DNA from: Clostridium_AF sediminicola
Lineage (GTDB): Bacteria > Bacillota > Clostridia > Clostridiales > Clostridiaceae
NCBI RefSeq assembly: GCF_050402865.1
Contig: NZ_BAABMF010000010.1
Span: forward strand, 62,001 to 126,000
Direction: 5' to 3'
Length of the DNA: 64,000 nt
Made by a program: the position numbers and the translations under genes. The notes beneath the pieces were generated by a model. That model was not told where the DNA came from, searched no databases, and was given only the letters and a program-made list of their open reading frames with translations. Shown one piece after another: positions 1 to 8,610 of this stretch; within the stretch, counting starts at the first letter, position 1; every line of letters starts with the position of its first letter.

Positions 1-1
1 A

Positions 2-262
2 AAAGTTGAAAGATATAGCCATGAAGTGGTAGAAAAGGCAGTTCAGTTAGGAAATAAATGCAAAAAAGCCATCATGGTAACTGTTGCTGCATCCATTATT
101 ATAAATGTACTGCAATTAATAGCAGGTGCAAAGCTGATTCACAGTGATTATCATCTTGATATACCACTTACATCTCTTTTAATTGTCATAATAACAATGT
201 TGCTTGCAAAGTATTTTGCGCACAGCTCACAGATAAAAGAAGAAATGGATTTGTTTGTTTAG
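2..262 (+). CDS. DUF2975 family membrane protein, C-terminal part
   Basis: The reading frame is open to the left edge, so the gene starts outside the window and only about 86 residues are seen. Two hydrophobic segments are visible (starting AIMVTVAASIII and LTSLLIVIITMLL), and the protein ends in a short charged tail. The pattern and the HTH gene 9 bp downstream match DUF2975 proteins, small integral membrane proteins usually co-transcribed with a YozG-type regulator. A GTG at 26 is an internal codon and not a believable start because it has no ribosome-binding site. The molecular function of the family is unknown. Confidence 0.7.
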   Translation, partial: KVERYSHEVVEKAVQLGNKCKKAIMVTVAASIIINVLQLIAGAKLIHSDYHLDIPLTSLLIVIITMLLAKYFAHSSQIKEEMDLFV

Positions 263-271
263 GAGGTAGGT

Positions 272-496
272 ATGGCAATTCAGGTATATTTAACAGAAAT
301 GTTGAAAGAAAAAAACATGACATCCAAAGAACTATGCTCTTTGATAGGCATAACAGAGGCGAACCTATCTATATTGCGCAGTGGTAAGGCAAAAGGGATA
401 AGGTTCAATACAATGAATAAAATTTGTTATTATTTGGATTGTGAGTTGGGTGACATATTGAAATTTGATGGGAGAATGGAGGACGAAGATGAATAA
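272..496 (+). CDS. YozG-like XRE family helix-turn-helix regulator
   Basis: This 74-residue protein is almost entirely one Cro/C1-type helix-turn-helix. The motif (MTSKELCSLIGITEANLSIL) is followed by the LDCELGDILKF ending typical of the YozG family. It should be a small cytoplasmic DNA-binding protein. The ribosome-binding site AGGAGG precedes the ATG closely. It sits between a DUF2975 membrane protein and a lipoprotein gene that overlaps its 3' end by 8 bp, so the three are probably one operon, and the DUF2975/YozG pairing is common in Firmicutes. The target is not evident. Confidence 0.85.
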   Translation: MAIQVYLTEMLKEKNMTSKELCSLIGITEANLSILRSGKAKGIRFNTMNKICYYLDCELGDILKFDGRMEDEDE

Positions 497-1382
497 GAAA
501 ATTATTGCATGCTTAGTGTTGATATCCGTTATATTTTCTGGATGTCAGCTTGCTGTAGAAGAAGCTGGAAGTCCTAATGGAGAGGACAAATTAGTAGGGG
601 TTTTTGTGACAGAAGAACACCTTGATTTATACGATATTGAGGCGTTTGCATCAGAAAATAGTAACAAATTGATTCAAGGTGGAGAAGTTGTTTTAGACAG
701 TAAATATGAAGGAAGAGTATTTGGAACAATTGACGAAAATAATTACAATGATGTTGTTTTTGAAGATTATGAGGGTGTCTTGTTTATAGATGCCAGTTAC
801 GAAAAGGATGGAGAAAGTTATAACCGTGTTGGGAATAGTAATCAGATCACTCAGATACATGTAAGTGTTGACGATGATGGTAAAGAAATAGAAGGTACTA
901 TTTTTGCGAAAAATGAGCCTATGATTTTGGCTGTATTGAATCCGGTTTACCAGACGGGTGAAGGTGAGATATATCTTACTTCAGGATCAGGAATATCTAT
1001 GGATGGTGAATGTGGCGGTGGTGCTATGTCTATGTTCTTATCAGAGAATCACACGATTCGTGAAGGGAATAGTGAATCCTCTGAAAGCTTTAAAGTAAAA
1101 GTTAATATTGAAAGTGTTATTGATGCGGAGTATTATGTTTTAAAACAGATGGATGATGATGACGATCAGGTCATTACACAGAAAATCTATAGTAATAATA
1201 TACCTAGTAGTATTGAAGTGAGAGATGAAACAAAATATATGATTCTTGAAAAAGTTGGTGTGGATTATGAAGGGAATCCAATTGTAGAAAGACAGCTTAT
1301 TAATGACGAAGAGTATTTTTATGTTTACTTTTTCAATGAAAGTGCTTTCGCAGAAGGTCATTCGATACTATTGAATTATTAA
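489..1382 (+). CDS. Putative lipoprotein of unknown function
   Basis: The product is 297 residues. It starts with a lipoprotein signal peptide: MNKK, a hydrophobic core, then the lipobox FSGC. The mature part is acidic and contains a run of aspartates (MDDDDDQ). The start at 489 is preferred over an in-frame ATG at 465, because 465 would put about eight charged residues before the signal peptide and 489 has GGAGG at a good distance. The gene overlaps the HTH gene by 8 bp, implying translational coupling. I recognise no domain. It should be anchored outside the cell membrane. Confidence 0.75.
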   Translation: MNKKIIACLVLISVIFSGCQLAVEEAGSPNGEDKLVGVFVTEEHLDLYDIEAFASENSNKLIQGGEVVLDSKYEGRVFGTIDENNYNDVVFEDYEGVLFIDASYEKDGESYNRVGNSNQITQIHVSVDDDGKEIEGTIFAKNEPMILAVLNPVYQTGEGEIYLTSGSGISMDGECGGGAMSMFLSENHTIREGNSESSESFKVKVNIESVIDAEYYVLKQMDDDDDQVITQKIYSNNIPSSIEVRDETKYMILEKVGVDYEGNPIVERQLINDEEYFYVYFFNESAFAEGHSILLNY

Positions 1383-1421
1383 TAAATTTTACATTATCCA
1401 TGAGAGAAAGGAACGTTTTTT

Positions 1422-1733
1422 ATGAAAAAAAAATATAAATTCTTAATTGCTATTATATGCGTTGTTATGTGTTTGCTTTTTTGGTTCATACAGCGGAATA
1501 AGATTGTTGGGACTATTTATGGTCCTGAAATGCAAAAGATTATAATAGATGATGTTTCCTATGTTTGGGGAGATACACCATATAATGGTACTGACAAAAG
1601 TTTTCATATCGGTAAAGGAGCATGGCCAGATGGAACAAGAGTGCTGGATTTGTATAGGATTAAGGGCGATAAAGAATTTAAGTATCTATATGCTCGACAT
1701 GGTTGGGAAGGAAAAATGTATGTGCGTGAATAG
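1422..1733 (+). CDS. Small membrane-anchored protein of unknown function
   Basis: This 103-residue protein has a lysine-rich start (MKKKYK), one strong transmembrane helix (about residues 8-24) and a short exposed domain of about 75 residues (VSYVWGDTPYNGTDKSF; GKGAWPDGTRVLDLYRIKGD). AGAAAGGA lies upstream of the ATG. It lies 39 bp after the lipoprotein gene and is probably in the same operon. I recognise no family. The stop codon directly abuts a palindromic repeat (1733-1856) that may terminate transcription. Confidence 0.65.
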   Translation: MKKKYKFLIAIICVVMCLLFWFIQRNKIVGTIYGPEMQKIIIDDVSYVWGDTPYNGTDKSFHIGKGAWPDGTRVLDLYRIKGDKEFKYLYARHGWEGKMYVRE

Positions 1734-1856
1734 CAAGCTCCTTTAGCTGCGATTCAGTCGCTAAATGCCCGGACCTAATTAAATATTTGTTAGTTATTGA
1801 AAATTTGTTTACTAGGTCCGGACCTTGTAGCGAGGAGGATTTGCCGACGAGCTTGC
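1733..1856. repeat. Palindromic dispersed repeat, copy 1 (nested)
   Basis: The outer arms are GCAAGCTC (1733-1740) and GAGCTTGC (1849-1856). Nested inside is a second inverted repeat, CCGGACCTA (1769-1777) and TAGGTCCGG (1813-1821). The right flank reads GAGGAGG followed by TTGCCGACGAGCTTG, which matches the right arms of copies at 32007 and 34643. The inner motif resembles the hairpin at 5621-5677. It may act as a transcription terminator for the genes before it. Confidence 0.7.
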
Positions 1857-1878
1857 TAACATCTATAATAGTTAAAAA

Positions 1879-2391
1879 TCATTTTTTCTTAAATTCATTG
1901 TTATCTAAAATAATAACCCCAGACATATCTTCCTTTGCTGCCCTCTTTGTGTGATTTACGAGTTTTATAACGTTCTTGTATGATTGTTTTGCTCCCTTTA
2001 CAAGCAAGGGCACTCCTATAAAATCAATTTTTAGCCATCTAGAAAACAATCCACCAAAAGTCATTGGTAATGGAACAGTTGGCGACGTATTGGAAAATAT
2101 AATTTTCTCATTTAATACATTTTGTTTGTGAAACATAGTAGCTAAATTAAATAATCCTGGTATTAAAAATTTAGAACGTCCCCTGCCTACAGTATAGACT
2201 TGATTTCCATCTTCATCACTTCCATAATAAAAAAGTTCTCCACAATTTCCATATACTAACTTATTAAAGTTAGGTAACTCCAATATTTCATCCTTGGTCG
2301 GTTCTTTGGTTTCATCTAGCATTTTTAAGTGATAAGCAACTGCTAAAATAGAGGAGTGGGTACCTCCATAACAATTATATATGTATATCAT
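1879..2391 (-). CDS. DUF3189 family protein
   Basis: The product is 170 residues and starts MIYIYNCYGGTHSSILA, a glycine-rich P-loop-like opening typical of the Clostridia family DUF3189. The family has no proven function. No signal peptide is seen, so it is probably cytoplasmic, although the middle (KFLIPGLFNLATMF) is hydrophobic. The start has AGGTGAT upstream. It is convergent with the gene cluster at 1-1733 and shares its strand with the PHP gene 88 bp upstream, with which it could form an operon. Confidence 0.8.
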   Translation of the reverse strand: MIYIYNCYGGTHSSILAVAYHLKMLDETKEPTKDEILELPNFNKLVYGNCGELFYYGSDEDGNQVYTVGRGRSKFLIPGLFNLATMFHKQNVLNEKIIFSNTSPTVPLPMTFGGLFSRWLKIDFIGVPLLVKGAKQSYKNVIKLVNHTKRAAKEDMSGVIILDNNEFKKK

Positions 2392-2479
2392 TTAAATCAC
2401 CTGATTCCTTTTTTTGTTCTGTTTTAATAATTGTAGTATATGCATTAACCATTGATAATAATTATTCTTTGAAAACGCT

Positions 2480-3229
2480 TCATAATAATTTCATTGAGCT
2501 ATGGGCACTTCCATTAGCATTAATAATATCATCATCTGTAAGGCCTGCTTCAACTGCAATATCATAAGCTTTACCAAAACACCCTACATCCTCCGATTTG
2601 TGTGCATCACTTCCTAATGAAAATTTAACCCCCATATTTTTCATCCTTTTTATTGTTTCAATATCCATATTCCTATGACCTCTGTTAATTTCCAAAGCAG
2701 TATTTCTTTCAACAGCAACCTTTCCAATTTCGATAATATCTGGGTTAACATGCTCTAAAGGATGATTAAGTATTGTAATTTCATATTTTTTAATAGCATT
2801 GATTGCAGCTTCTGTATAATTCCTCAATAAAAATGGATTTTGTAGTGATCCAGGATGATAACCTACACAAATTATGTCCAGGTAATCAATTATTTCATCT
2901 TTAATATCTATATCACCTTTTTTAGTAATAATATTACATTCTACGCCAAGTAGAATCTTAAAGTTATTCTCTTTCAATAATGAACTCTTATTATAATCAT
3001 CAATTTCTTTACGTATTTTTTCATATTGATTTATTTTCATGCCGAAGATAACATGCCTATAACCATGGTCTGTTATGGCGATTTCTTTTAATCCTCTTTT
3101 TATTCCAGCTTTAACATTTGATTCAATACTTCCTTTTGCATGTTCCCCAAAAATAATATTAAATAAGGGAATATGTCCCTTTGCAATTTTAGTATGAGTA
3201 TGATAGTCTGCGATAATCTTAAAACTCAT
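2480..3229 (-). CDS. PHP domain metal-dependent hydrolase (YcdX-like)
   Basis: The 249-residue protein is a single PHP domain. Visible metal-binding motifs are DYHTHT near the N-terminus, AITDHGYRHV, GVECNI, GYHPG, LNHPLEHVNP and a C-terminal GSDAHKSEDVG. These match trinuclear-metal phosphoesterases of the YcdX/PHP type. The likely activity is a phosphatase or phosphodiesterase, but the substrate cannot be read from sequence. GGAGGTGAT precedes the ATG at good spacing. The length is normal for a stand-alone PHP protein. Confidence 0.88.
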   Translation of the reverse strand: MSFKIIADYHTHTKIAKGHIPLFNIIFGEHAKGSIESNVKAGIKRGLKEIAITDHGYRHVIFGMKINQYEKIRKEIDDYNKSSLLKENNFKILLGVECNIITKKGDIDIKDEIIDYLDIICVGYHPGSLQNPFLLRNYTEAAINAIKKYEITILNHPLEHVNPDIIEIGKVAVERNTALEINRGHRNMDIETIKRMKNMGVKFSLGSDAHKSEDVGCFGKAYDIAVEAGLTDDDIINANGSAHSSMKLL

Positions 3230-3428
3230 TTTATCACCTCCATGGTTTTATAGCTTTTAATTAGACACTTCATTATCAAATTGAAAAGCTTCTTGTATCA
3301 AATATGTAAATTCCCTATGACATGTTTTTTATACATTTCTATTTTGCCTATATTACTGAATAATACTCGCAACCACTCCAGACAGGTTGTGCGAAAAATA
3401 GGTTTCCAGGTAAATATGAATAAACAAA

Positions 3429-3462
3429 GAAGGTAGCCCAACATTGGACTGCCTTCTTTGAT
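3429..3462 (-). terminator. Rho-independent terminator of the symporter gene
   Basis: On the minus strand an AAGAAGGCAG arm pairs with CTACCTTCTT around a short loop and is followed by a T-rich run. It lies just after the stop of the minus-strand symporter gene. Confidence 0.75.
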
Positions 3463-3469
3463 ACAGAAA

Positions 3470-4753
3470 TTATGCATTATTTTCTACCATAAGGTTTTTA
3501 TCGCTGTAGAAACTTTCTTTATCAATCTCATTTTCACTTTTAGCTACAATCAGAGTAACCACAGTATCTCCAGTTACATTAACAACTGTACGACACATAT
3601 CAAGAATTCTATCAACTCCAATAATAAGTGCAATACCTTCTACTGGTAGTCCAACAGAAGAAAGTACCATAGAAAGTGTTATCATTCCTACACCAGGAAC
3701 ACCCGCAGTTCCAATGGATGCTAAAGTAGCTGTTAAAACTACAGTTAAAAGTTGAGATAAGGTTAAATCAACATTAAAAATTTGAGAAATAAACACTGTA
3801 GCAACCCCTTGCATTATAGCGGTTCCATCCATGTTTATAGTAGCCCCTAACGGTAAAGTAAAGCCAAAAATACTTTTGTGTACACCGAAATTTTTCTCAA
3901 CAGTTTCCATAGTAACAGGTAAAGTAGCATTAGAACTAGATGTACTAAATGCTAGAGTCATAACATTCCAGAATTTTTTGAAGAAAATTATTGGATTTAA
4001 CTTTGTAAAAATAAGTAAGCTACCTGTATAAACTAAAGTTAAATGTATAAATAGACATAATAAAACTGTTATCATATACAGACTCAATTTAACAAGTGAG
4101 TCAAGTCCAAGAGTGGCAGCAACCTTGATTAATAAGGCAAATACACCTATTGGGGCCATTAACATTACAATATCAATCATTTTTAGAATAATATAATTAG
4201 CAGAATCAAATATATTTATGATAATTTTTGATTTTTCTTTTGGAACACTATTAATAGCAACTCCAAGAAGTAAACTAAATACTATAACCTGCAGCATTTT
4301 TCCCTCAACCATTGCTTTTAATGGATTTGTTGGAACCATGTCTACTAAAACATCTACGAAGTTAACAGTTTTGCTTACTTCATATACAGCAGTATCAGAA
4401 GCTAATACGCTGTTTGCACCAGGTTGAATAATTAAGGCCAGAGATAAGCCAACTATTATAGCAACAGAGGTAGTTAATAGATAGAAAGTTATAGTTTTTC
4501 CACCTACACGACCTAATTTTTTTATATCGTTAATTTGAGTAACACCATTTACCAAAGATATAAATACCATAGGAACAACTAGCATTTTTATTGCATTAAT
4601 AAATATTTTACCGATAGGGGTAAATGCATATGTTTCTAGGAGCTTGTACAAACTTTCAGGCAAAACTGATATTTGTGGATTAAAAAGTAAGCCTAAAATA
4701 AGTCCTAGTATCATAGCTATAATTACTTTAGTAGATAATTTCGTTTTTTTCAT
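3470..4753 (-). CDS. Dicarboxylate/amino acid:cation symporter (DAACS family)
   Basis: The 427-residue integral membrane protein has the GltP/GltT/DctA architecture: about eight transmembrane helices with re-entrant loops. Family signatures are the serine-rich AFSTSSSNATLPVTME, the NMDGTAI motif in helix 7, and the TGxxGxPG-like stretch (GTAGVPGVGMITLSMVL). It probably imports glutamate, aspartate or C4-dicarboxylates with Na+ or H+. Which one is not decidable here. AGGAGG lies just upstream of the ATG (as CCTCCT on the plus strand), and a terminator follows the stop. Confidence 0.92.
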   Translation of the reverse strand: MKKTKLSTKVIIAMILGLILGLLFNPQISVLPESLYKLLETYAFTPIGKIFINAIKMLVVPMVFISLVNGVTQINDIKKLGRVGGKTITFYLLTTSVAIIVGLSLALIIQPGANSVLASDTAVYEVSKTVNFVDVLVDMVPTNPLKAMVEGKMLQVIVFSLLLGVAINSVPKEKSKIIINIFDSANYIILKMIDIVMLMAPIGVFALLIKVAATLGLDSLVKLSLYMITVLLCLFIHLTLVYTGSLLIFTKLNPIIFFKKFWNVMTLAFSTSSSNATLPVTMETVEKNFGVHKSIFGFTLPLGATINMDGTAIMQGVATVFISQIFNVDLTLSQLLTVVLTATLASIGTAGVPGVGMITLSMVLSSVGLPVEGIALIIGVDRILDMCRTVVNVTGDTVVTLIVAKSENEIDKESFYSDKNLMVENNA

Positions 4754-5021
4754 TTGTGCCTCCTATAAACTGATTTTTTTTTTGTTATTATAAAAAAGGA
4801 ATTGTGAAAGTATAGATATGTAATTATTCATTATGAAATATATTTACATTAAAAATTCTACCATAAATACATTAATAAATCAAATAATGCAAGAGTAATG
4901 GTATATACTTGCAATTTAGTCAACGAATCATAGGTTAGACAGCTTGTTATATTGAGATTCATATGGTAGTATAAAATAGTTTGAAATCAAGTATGGAAAT
5001 AAAACTGCAGGAGGAAAATAG

Positions 5022-5357
5022 ATGAAACAACTACCTAGATGCCCTAAATGTAATTCAGAATATACATATGAAGACGGTGTTTTCTTCGTCTGTCCTGAGT
5101 GTGCTCATGAGTGGAACGAAGAAACAATGAAAGCTGAGGAAAGAGTTCATAAGGATGCTAACGGAAATATCTTAAAGGATGGAGACTCTGTGACAGTAAT
5201 AAAAGACCTAAAAGTTAAAGGAAGTTCAAATCCATTAAAGATGGGAACAAAAATCAAGAATATCAAGCTTATTGATGCGGATGATCACAATATAGATTGT
5301 AAAATCGATGGATTTGGAGCCATGAAAGTTACATCCATCTATGTAAAGAAAATATAG
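5022..5357 (+). CDS. yjdM: Zinc-ribbon protein of the YjdM/PhnA family
   Basis: The protein is 111 residues. An N-terminal zinc ribbon (CPKC, then CPEC about 20 residues later) is followed by the conserved YjdM core (VHKDANGNILKDGDSVTVIKDLKVKGSS). The length equals that of family members. These were once linked to alkylphosphonate use because of the name PhnA, but the family's true role is uncertain. The ribosome-binding site is AGGAGG. A 5'-truncated second copy lies at 8303-8581. Confidence 0.9.
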   Translation: MKQLPRCPKCNSEYTYEDGVFFVCPECAHEWNEETMKAEERVHKDANGNILKDGDSVTVIKDLKVKGSSNPLKMGTKIKNIKLIDADDHNIDCKIDGFGAMKVTSIYVKKI

Positions 5358-5382
5358 TTTAGTTAAATGGAGAGGTTTTAAA

Positions 5383-5589
5383 ATGGACAATAATAACGCA
5401 GTGGAACTATTCTTTGCATCACTTGATGAATCTACAATGGAAGAATTGATTAATATTTATTTAAGTAGTGATGAGAAGAAGTTAAATGACTATCTTGATA
5501 AATTGCCAAGTGATGTGCCAAAAGAGGAACTTAGAAAGAACTTACCAATGTTAAAACATATGAAAGAAATGATGGGTGACTTCTTTTAA
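5383..5589 (+). CDS. Small acidic protein of unknown function
   Basis: This 68-residue protein starts MDNNNAVELFFASLDEST and is predicted to be mostly helical and soluble. GGAGAGG precedes the ATG, and the gene lies 25 bp after yjdM, so co-transcription is likely. The sequence just before its ATG is also present after the yjdM relic at 8581-8609, but there the gene itself is absent. I recognise no family. Confidence 0.65.
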   Translation: MDNNNAVELFFASLDESTMEELINIYLSSDEKKLNDYLDKLPSDVPKEELRKNLPMLKHMKEMMGDFF

Positions 5590-5620
5590 GAGAGGTAAGA
5601 GCAATCATGCGACTAATACG

Positions 5621-5677
5621 AAAAGGACCTAATTAATGGATTATTAAATTATTACAATCTATTAATTAGGTCCTTTT
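5621..5677 (+). terminator. Long hairpin with GGACCTAATTA arms, probable terminator
   Basis: Perfect 17-bp arms, AAAAGGACCTAATTAAT (5621-5637) and its complement (5661-5677), enclose a 23-nt AT-rich loop. The T-rich right arm and position after the 68-residue gene suggest a terminator. The same GGACCTA core forms the inner arms of the repeat at 1769-1821, so it may be a repeat element that serves as a terminator. Confidence 0.65.
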
Positions 5678-5905
5678 CATTTACCTCTTAAAATGAAACT
5701 GAAGAAGCTTGCTCATATTGTGATAAATGTCATATATAATAAGTATTCTCCTCACTACATGGTGTTTGTTTTTACAATTATTCAAAAATATGCTATCATG
5801 AAAATGATAATTACTATATAAAATCACAGCAAAACAGGCTTCAGAAAATAGAGGATTTGAGAACGGTGTGTACAGGTTTTATGATAAATAATTTGGAGGA
5901 ATTAT

Positions 5906-7048
5906 ATGAATAAAAAGGATTTTCCAGATTTAGAAGATCAAATTAAAGATACAGTAAAGAATGCTTTGGATGCTATAGACTTTGTTACGTTAAAGAAAAA
6001 TATTAGTAGTAAAGCTGAAAGCACTTTAGATAATGTAAAAATGAATTTAAAGAATAAATCACAGCAATTTAATGAAAAAATGCAGAATGAAACACAAAAT
6101 AAATATAAAAAGTCAATGTATATTTCTAAAAAACCAGCTGGAAGAATATCAGGAATAATTCACATAATATTTGGAAGTATGGGTGTAGGAGTATTAAGTA
6201 TTCTTTTCATTGTATTCTTTGTTATTGGATTTTTAGATAATTTTAAGGTGTCAGCAATTCTACTTACTTTTTTAGGATTAAATATAGCTATGATTTTAAA
6301 AGGTAAAAGCTTAAGAAAAAGAGTAAAGCGTTTTAATCAGTATGTAAGTTTACTTGATGGTGAAAATTATTGTTCAATTCAACAATTAGCTATAGCTACA
6401 GGAAAAAAGAAAAAATTTGTTGCTAAAGATTTAAGAAAAATGACTGACTTAGGTATGTTTAAAGAAGCATATATTAATGAAGAAAAAACATACTTTATGC
6501 TAAGTAATGAAGTTTATCAAAATTATTTAATATCACAAGAAAATTATAAAAAACGTAAAGAAGAAGAACTTAAAAAAGAGAAATTAAACGAAAATATAAA
6601 TGATCCTGAAAATGAAGAACTAATATATACAATTGAAATGGTAAAGAACTATATTGAACAGATAAAAAATGTAAGTAATGCTATATCTAACAAAGAAATA
6701 TCAATAAAGTTGCAAAGATTAAAGAATATTGTCAGTGAAATAATTAATTTTGTAGAGAAAAACCCTAAAAAGTTACTAGAGGTTAGAAAATTTACTACAC
6801 ATTATCTTCCAATAACTTTAAAGTTAGTTAATGGGTACAAGGAGTTAAATGATCAACCAGTTGAGGGAGATAATATAAAGAACACAAAAAATGAAATTGA
6901 AAAGAGTATTGATCTTATAAATATTGCTTTTGAAAAGTTATTAGATGATTTATTTGAGGAATTATCTTTAGACGTTTCTACAGATATTTCTGTACTTAGA
7001 ACATTGTTTAAACAAGAAGGATTGACTAAAAATGATTTTCAAAAGTAA
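5906..7048 (+). CDS. XpaC family protein
   Basis: The 380-residue protein has a charged N-terminal region of about 75 residues, a membrane segment pair (GSMGVGVLSILFIVFFVIGFL and the next hydrophobic stretch, about residues 90-130), a winged-helix-like part (CSIQQLAIATGKKKKFVAKDL) and a long helical C-terminal domain. This matches the XpaC family, named after a gene affecting 5-bromo-4-chloroindolyl phosphate hydrolysis. It is almost always found beside TelA, as here, with a 23-bp gap. The likely role is in the cell envelope or toxic-anion stress, but the mechanism is not known. GGAGG precedes the start. Confidence 0.82.
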   Translation: MNKKDFPDLEDQIKDTVKNALDAIDFVTLKKNISSKAESTLDNVKMNLKNKSQQFNEKMQNETQNKYKKSMYISKKPAGRISGIIHIIFGSMGVGVLSILFIVFFVIGFLDNFKVSAILLTFLGLNIAMILKGKSLRKRVKRFNQYVSLLDGENYCSIQQLAIATGKKKKFVAKDLRKMTDLGMFKEAYINEEKTYFMLSNEVYQNYLISQENYKKRKEEELKKEKLNENINDPENEELIYTIEMVKNYIEQIKNVSNAISNKEISIKLQRLKNIVSEIINFVEKNPKKLLEVRKFTTHYLPITLKLVNGYKELNDQPVEGDNIKNTKNEIEKSIDLINIAFEKLLDDLFEELSLDVSTDISVLRTLFKQEGLTKNDFQK

Positions 7049-7071
7049 CTAAAAAAGGAGTGAATTTTAAA

Positions 7072-8214
7072 TTGACTAGTGAATTTAAAGAAAATACTGA
7101 TGTAGTGCCAAGCTTAACATTTGAACCATTTCAAGAAGAGGATTCAATTATTGAAGTAAAAGAAGAAAAAAAAGAAGAAGTAATTGAAGATAGCAATTTA
7201 ACAGAAGAAGAAAAGAAGATGGTTGATGAATTTGTAGATAAAATTGAAATAACTAATACTAATTCAATTCTACAATATGGAGTTGGAACTCAAAAGAAAA
7301 TTTCGGATTTTTCTGAAACAGCTTTAAATAATGTAAAAACTAAAGATTTAGGTGAAGTAGGTGAAATGCTTTCAAATATAGTAGGTGAGTTAAAGAATTT
7401 TGAAACCACCGATGAAAATGAAAAAAGAGGTTTTCTAGGAGTATTTAAGAAACCTAAAGAAAAACTTTCTAAGATGAAAAGGAAATATGAGAAAGTAGAA
7501 GGCAATATAAGCAAAATTTGTACTATGCTTGAAAAACATCAGATACAACTTTTAAAAGATATTGCTATGCTAGATAAAATGTATGAAATAAATAAGGTGT
7601 ATTTTAAGGAACTTTCTATGTATATTTTAGCAGGGAAAAAGAAACTTTCAAAATTAGAAAAAGAAGAACTACCAATCTTAGTGAAAAAAGCTGAAACTAG
7701 TTTACTTCCAGAAGATGCACAGGAAATTAATGATTTTAAATCTCTTTGTAACCGCTTTGAGAAAAAAATTCATGATTTAGAGTTAACAAGAATGATTTCG
7801 CTTCAAATGGCTCCACAAATTCGTTTAATTCAAAATAATGATTCTTTAATGTCAGAAAAGATACAATCTACAATTGTAAATACTATCCCACTTTGGAAAA
7901 GTCAAATTGTTTTAGCACTTGGAGTTTCTCATTCTAAAGATGCAGTTAAAGCTCAAAATGAAGTGACAAATATGACAAATGAACTTTTGCGTAAGAACGC
8001 AGAAAAACTGAAAATGGCTACTATAGAAACAGCTAAAGAATCTGAACGCGGAGTTATTGATATTGAAACTCTTCGAATTACAAATGAATCATTGATTTCA
8101 ACTATTGATGAAGTACTTCGTATACAAACAGAAGGCCGTCAAAAACGTAAAGAGGCTGAAGTAGAATTACACAATATTGAAAAACAATTAAAAGATAAAC
8201 TTTTAGGGGTATAA
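7072..8214 (+). CDS. TelA family toxic anion resistance protein
   Basis: The 380-residue protein is cytoplasmic and highly helical. After a variable acidic N-terminus it follows the TelA pattern: LSNIVGELKNF, FKKPKEKLSKMKRKYEKVEGNI, LQMAPQIRLIQ, WKSQIVLALG and an ending rich in Lys/Glu. I place the start at a TTG (7072), which lies 11 bp after AAAGGAG. The GTG at 7060 overlaps the ribosome-binding site itself and is unlikely. Some relatives are linked to tellurite and other anion tolerance, but the biochemical role is unproven. It forms a two-gene operon with XpaC. Confidence 0.85.
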   Translation: MTSEFKENTDVVPSLTFEPFQEEDSIIEVKEEKKEEVIEDSNLTEEEKKMVDEFVDKIEITNTNSILQYGVGTQKKISDFSETALNNVKTKDLGEVGEMLSNIVGELKNFETTDENEKRGFLGVFKKPKEKLSKMKRKYEKVEGNISKICTMLEKHQIQLLKDIAMLDKMYEINKVYFKELSMYILAGKKKLSKLEKEELPILVKKAETSLLPEDAQEINDFKSLCNRFEKKIHDLELTRMISLQMAPQIRLIQNNDSLMSEKIQSTIVNTIPLWKSQIVLALGVSHSKDAVKAQNEVTNMTNELLRKNAEKLKMATIETAKESERGVIDIETLRITNESLISTIDEVLRIQTEGRQKRKEAEVELHNIEKQLKDKLLGV

Positions 8215-8302
8215 GCTGGAGCAACTGGGGCACTTTGCGCCCAGTAGCACACCTGACTCATGAGAAAAACTATAAAGAAATTGAAAATTATGATAGCTTG
8301 TT

Positions 8303-8581
8303 ATTTTATTTGTCTGTCCAGAGTGTGCCCATGAGTGGAACGAAGAAACAATAAAAGCTGAGGAAAGAGTTCATAAGGATGCTAACGGAAATATCTTAAA
8401 TGATGGAGACTCTGTGACAGTAATAAAAGACCTTAAAGTTAAAGGAAGTTCAAATCCATTAAAGATGGGAACAAAGATCAAGAATATCAAGCTTATTGAT
8501 GCGGATGATCACAATATAGATTGTAAAATCGATGGATTTGGAACTATGAAAGTTACATCCATCTATGTAAAGAAAATATAG
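8303..8581 (+). pseudogene. 5'-truncated copy of yjdM
   Basis: The sequence repeats yjdM from about 5082 to its stop (5357) and continues through the intergenic spacer to the position of the next start codon (about 8609). The first 20 or so codons, with the first zinc-binding CPKC, are missing. The remaining frame is intact, and most differences from the full gene are synonymous (for example GCT/GCC, CTA/CTT), with three visible amino-acid changes (M to I, K to N, A to T). It therefore diverged under selection, or was partly homogenised, before losing its 5' end. No start codon with a ribosome-binding site is present. Confidence 0.85.
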
Positions 8582-8610
8582 TTTGGTTAAGTGCGGGTGT
8601 CTTAAAATGA

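Noticed and set aside
1140..1361. A minus-strand reading frame of 73 codons
   Set aside because: It lies inside the lipoprotein gene, has no ribosome-binding site and shows no protein-like composition.
8224..8246. Terminator after TelA (ACTGGG/CCCAGT hairpin)
   Set aside because: There is no T-run after the hairpin, so its role is unclear and it is not listed as a terminator.
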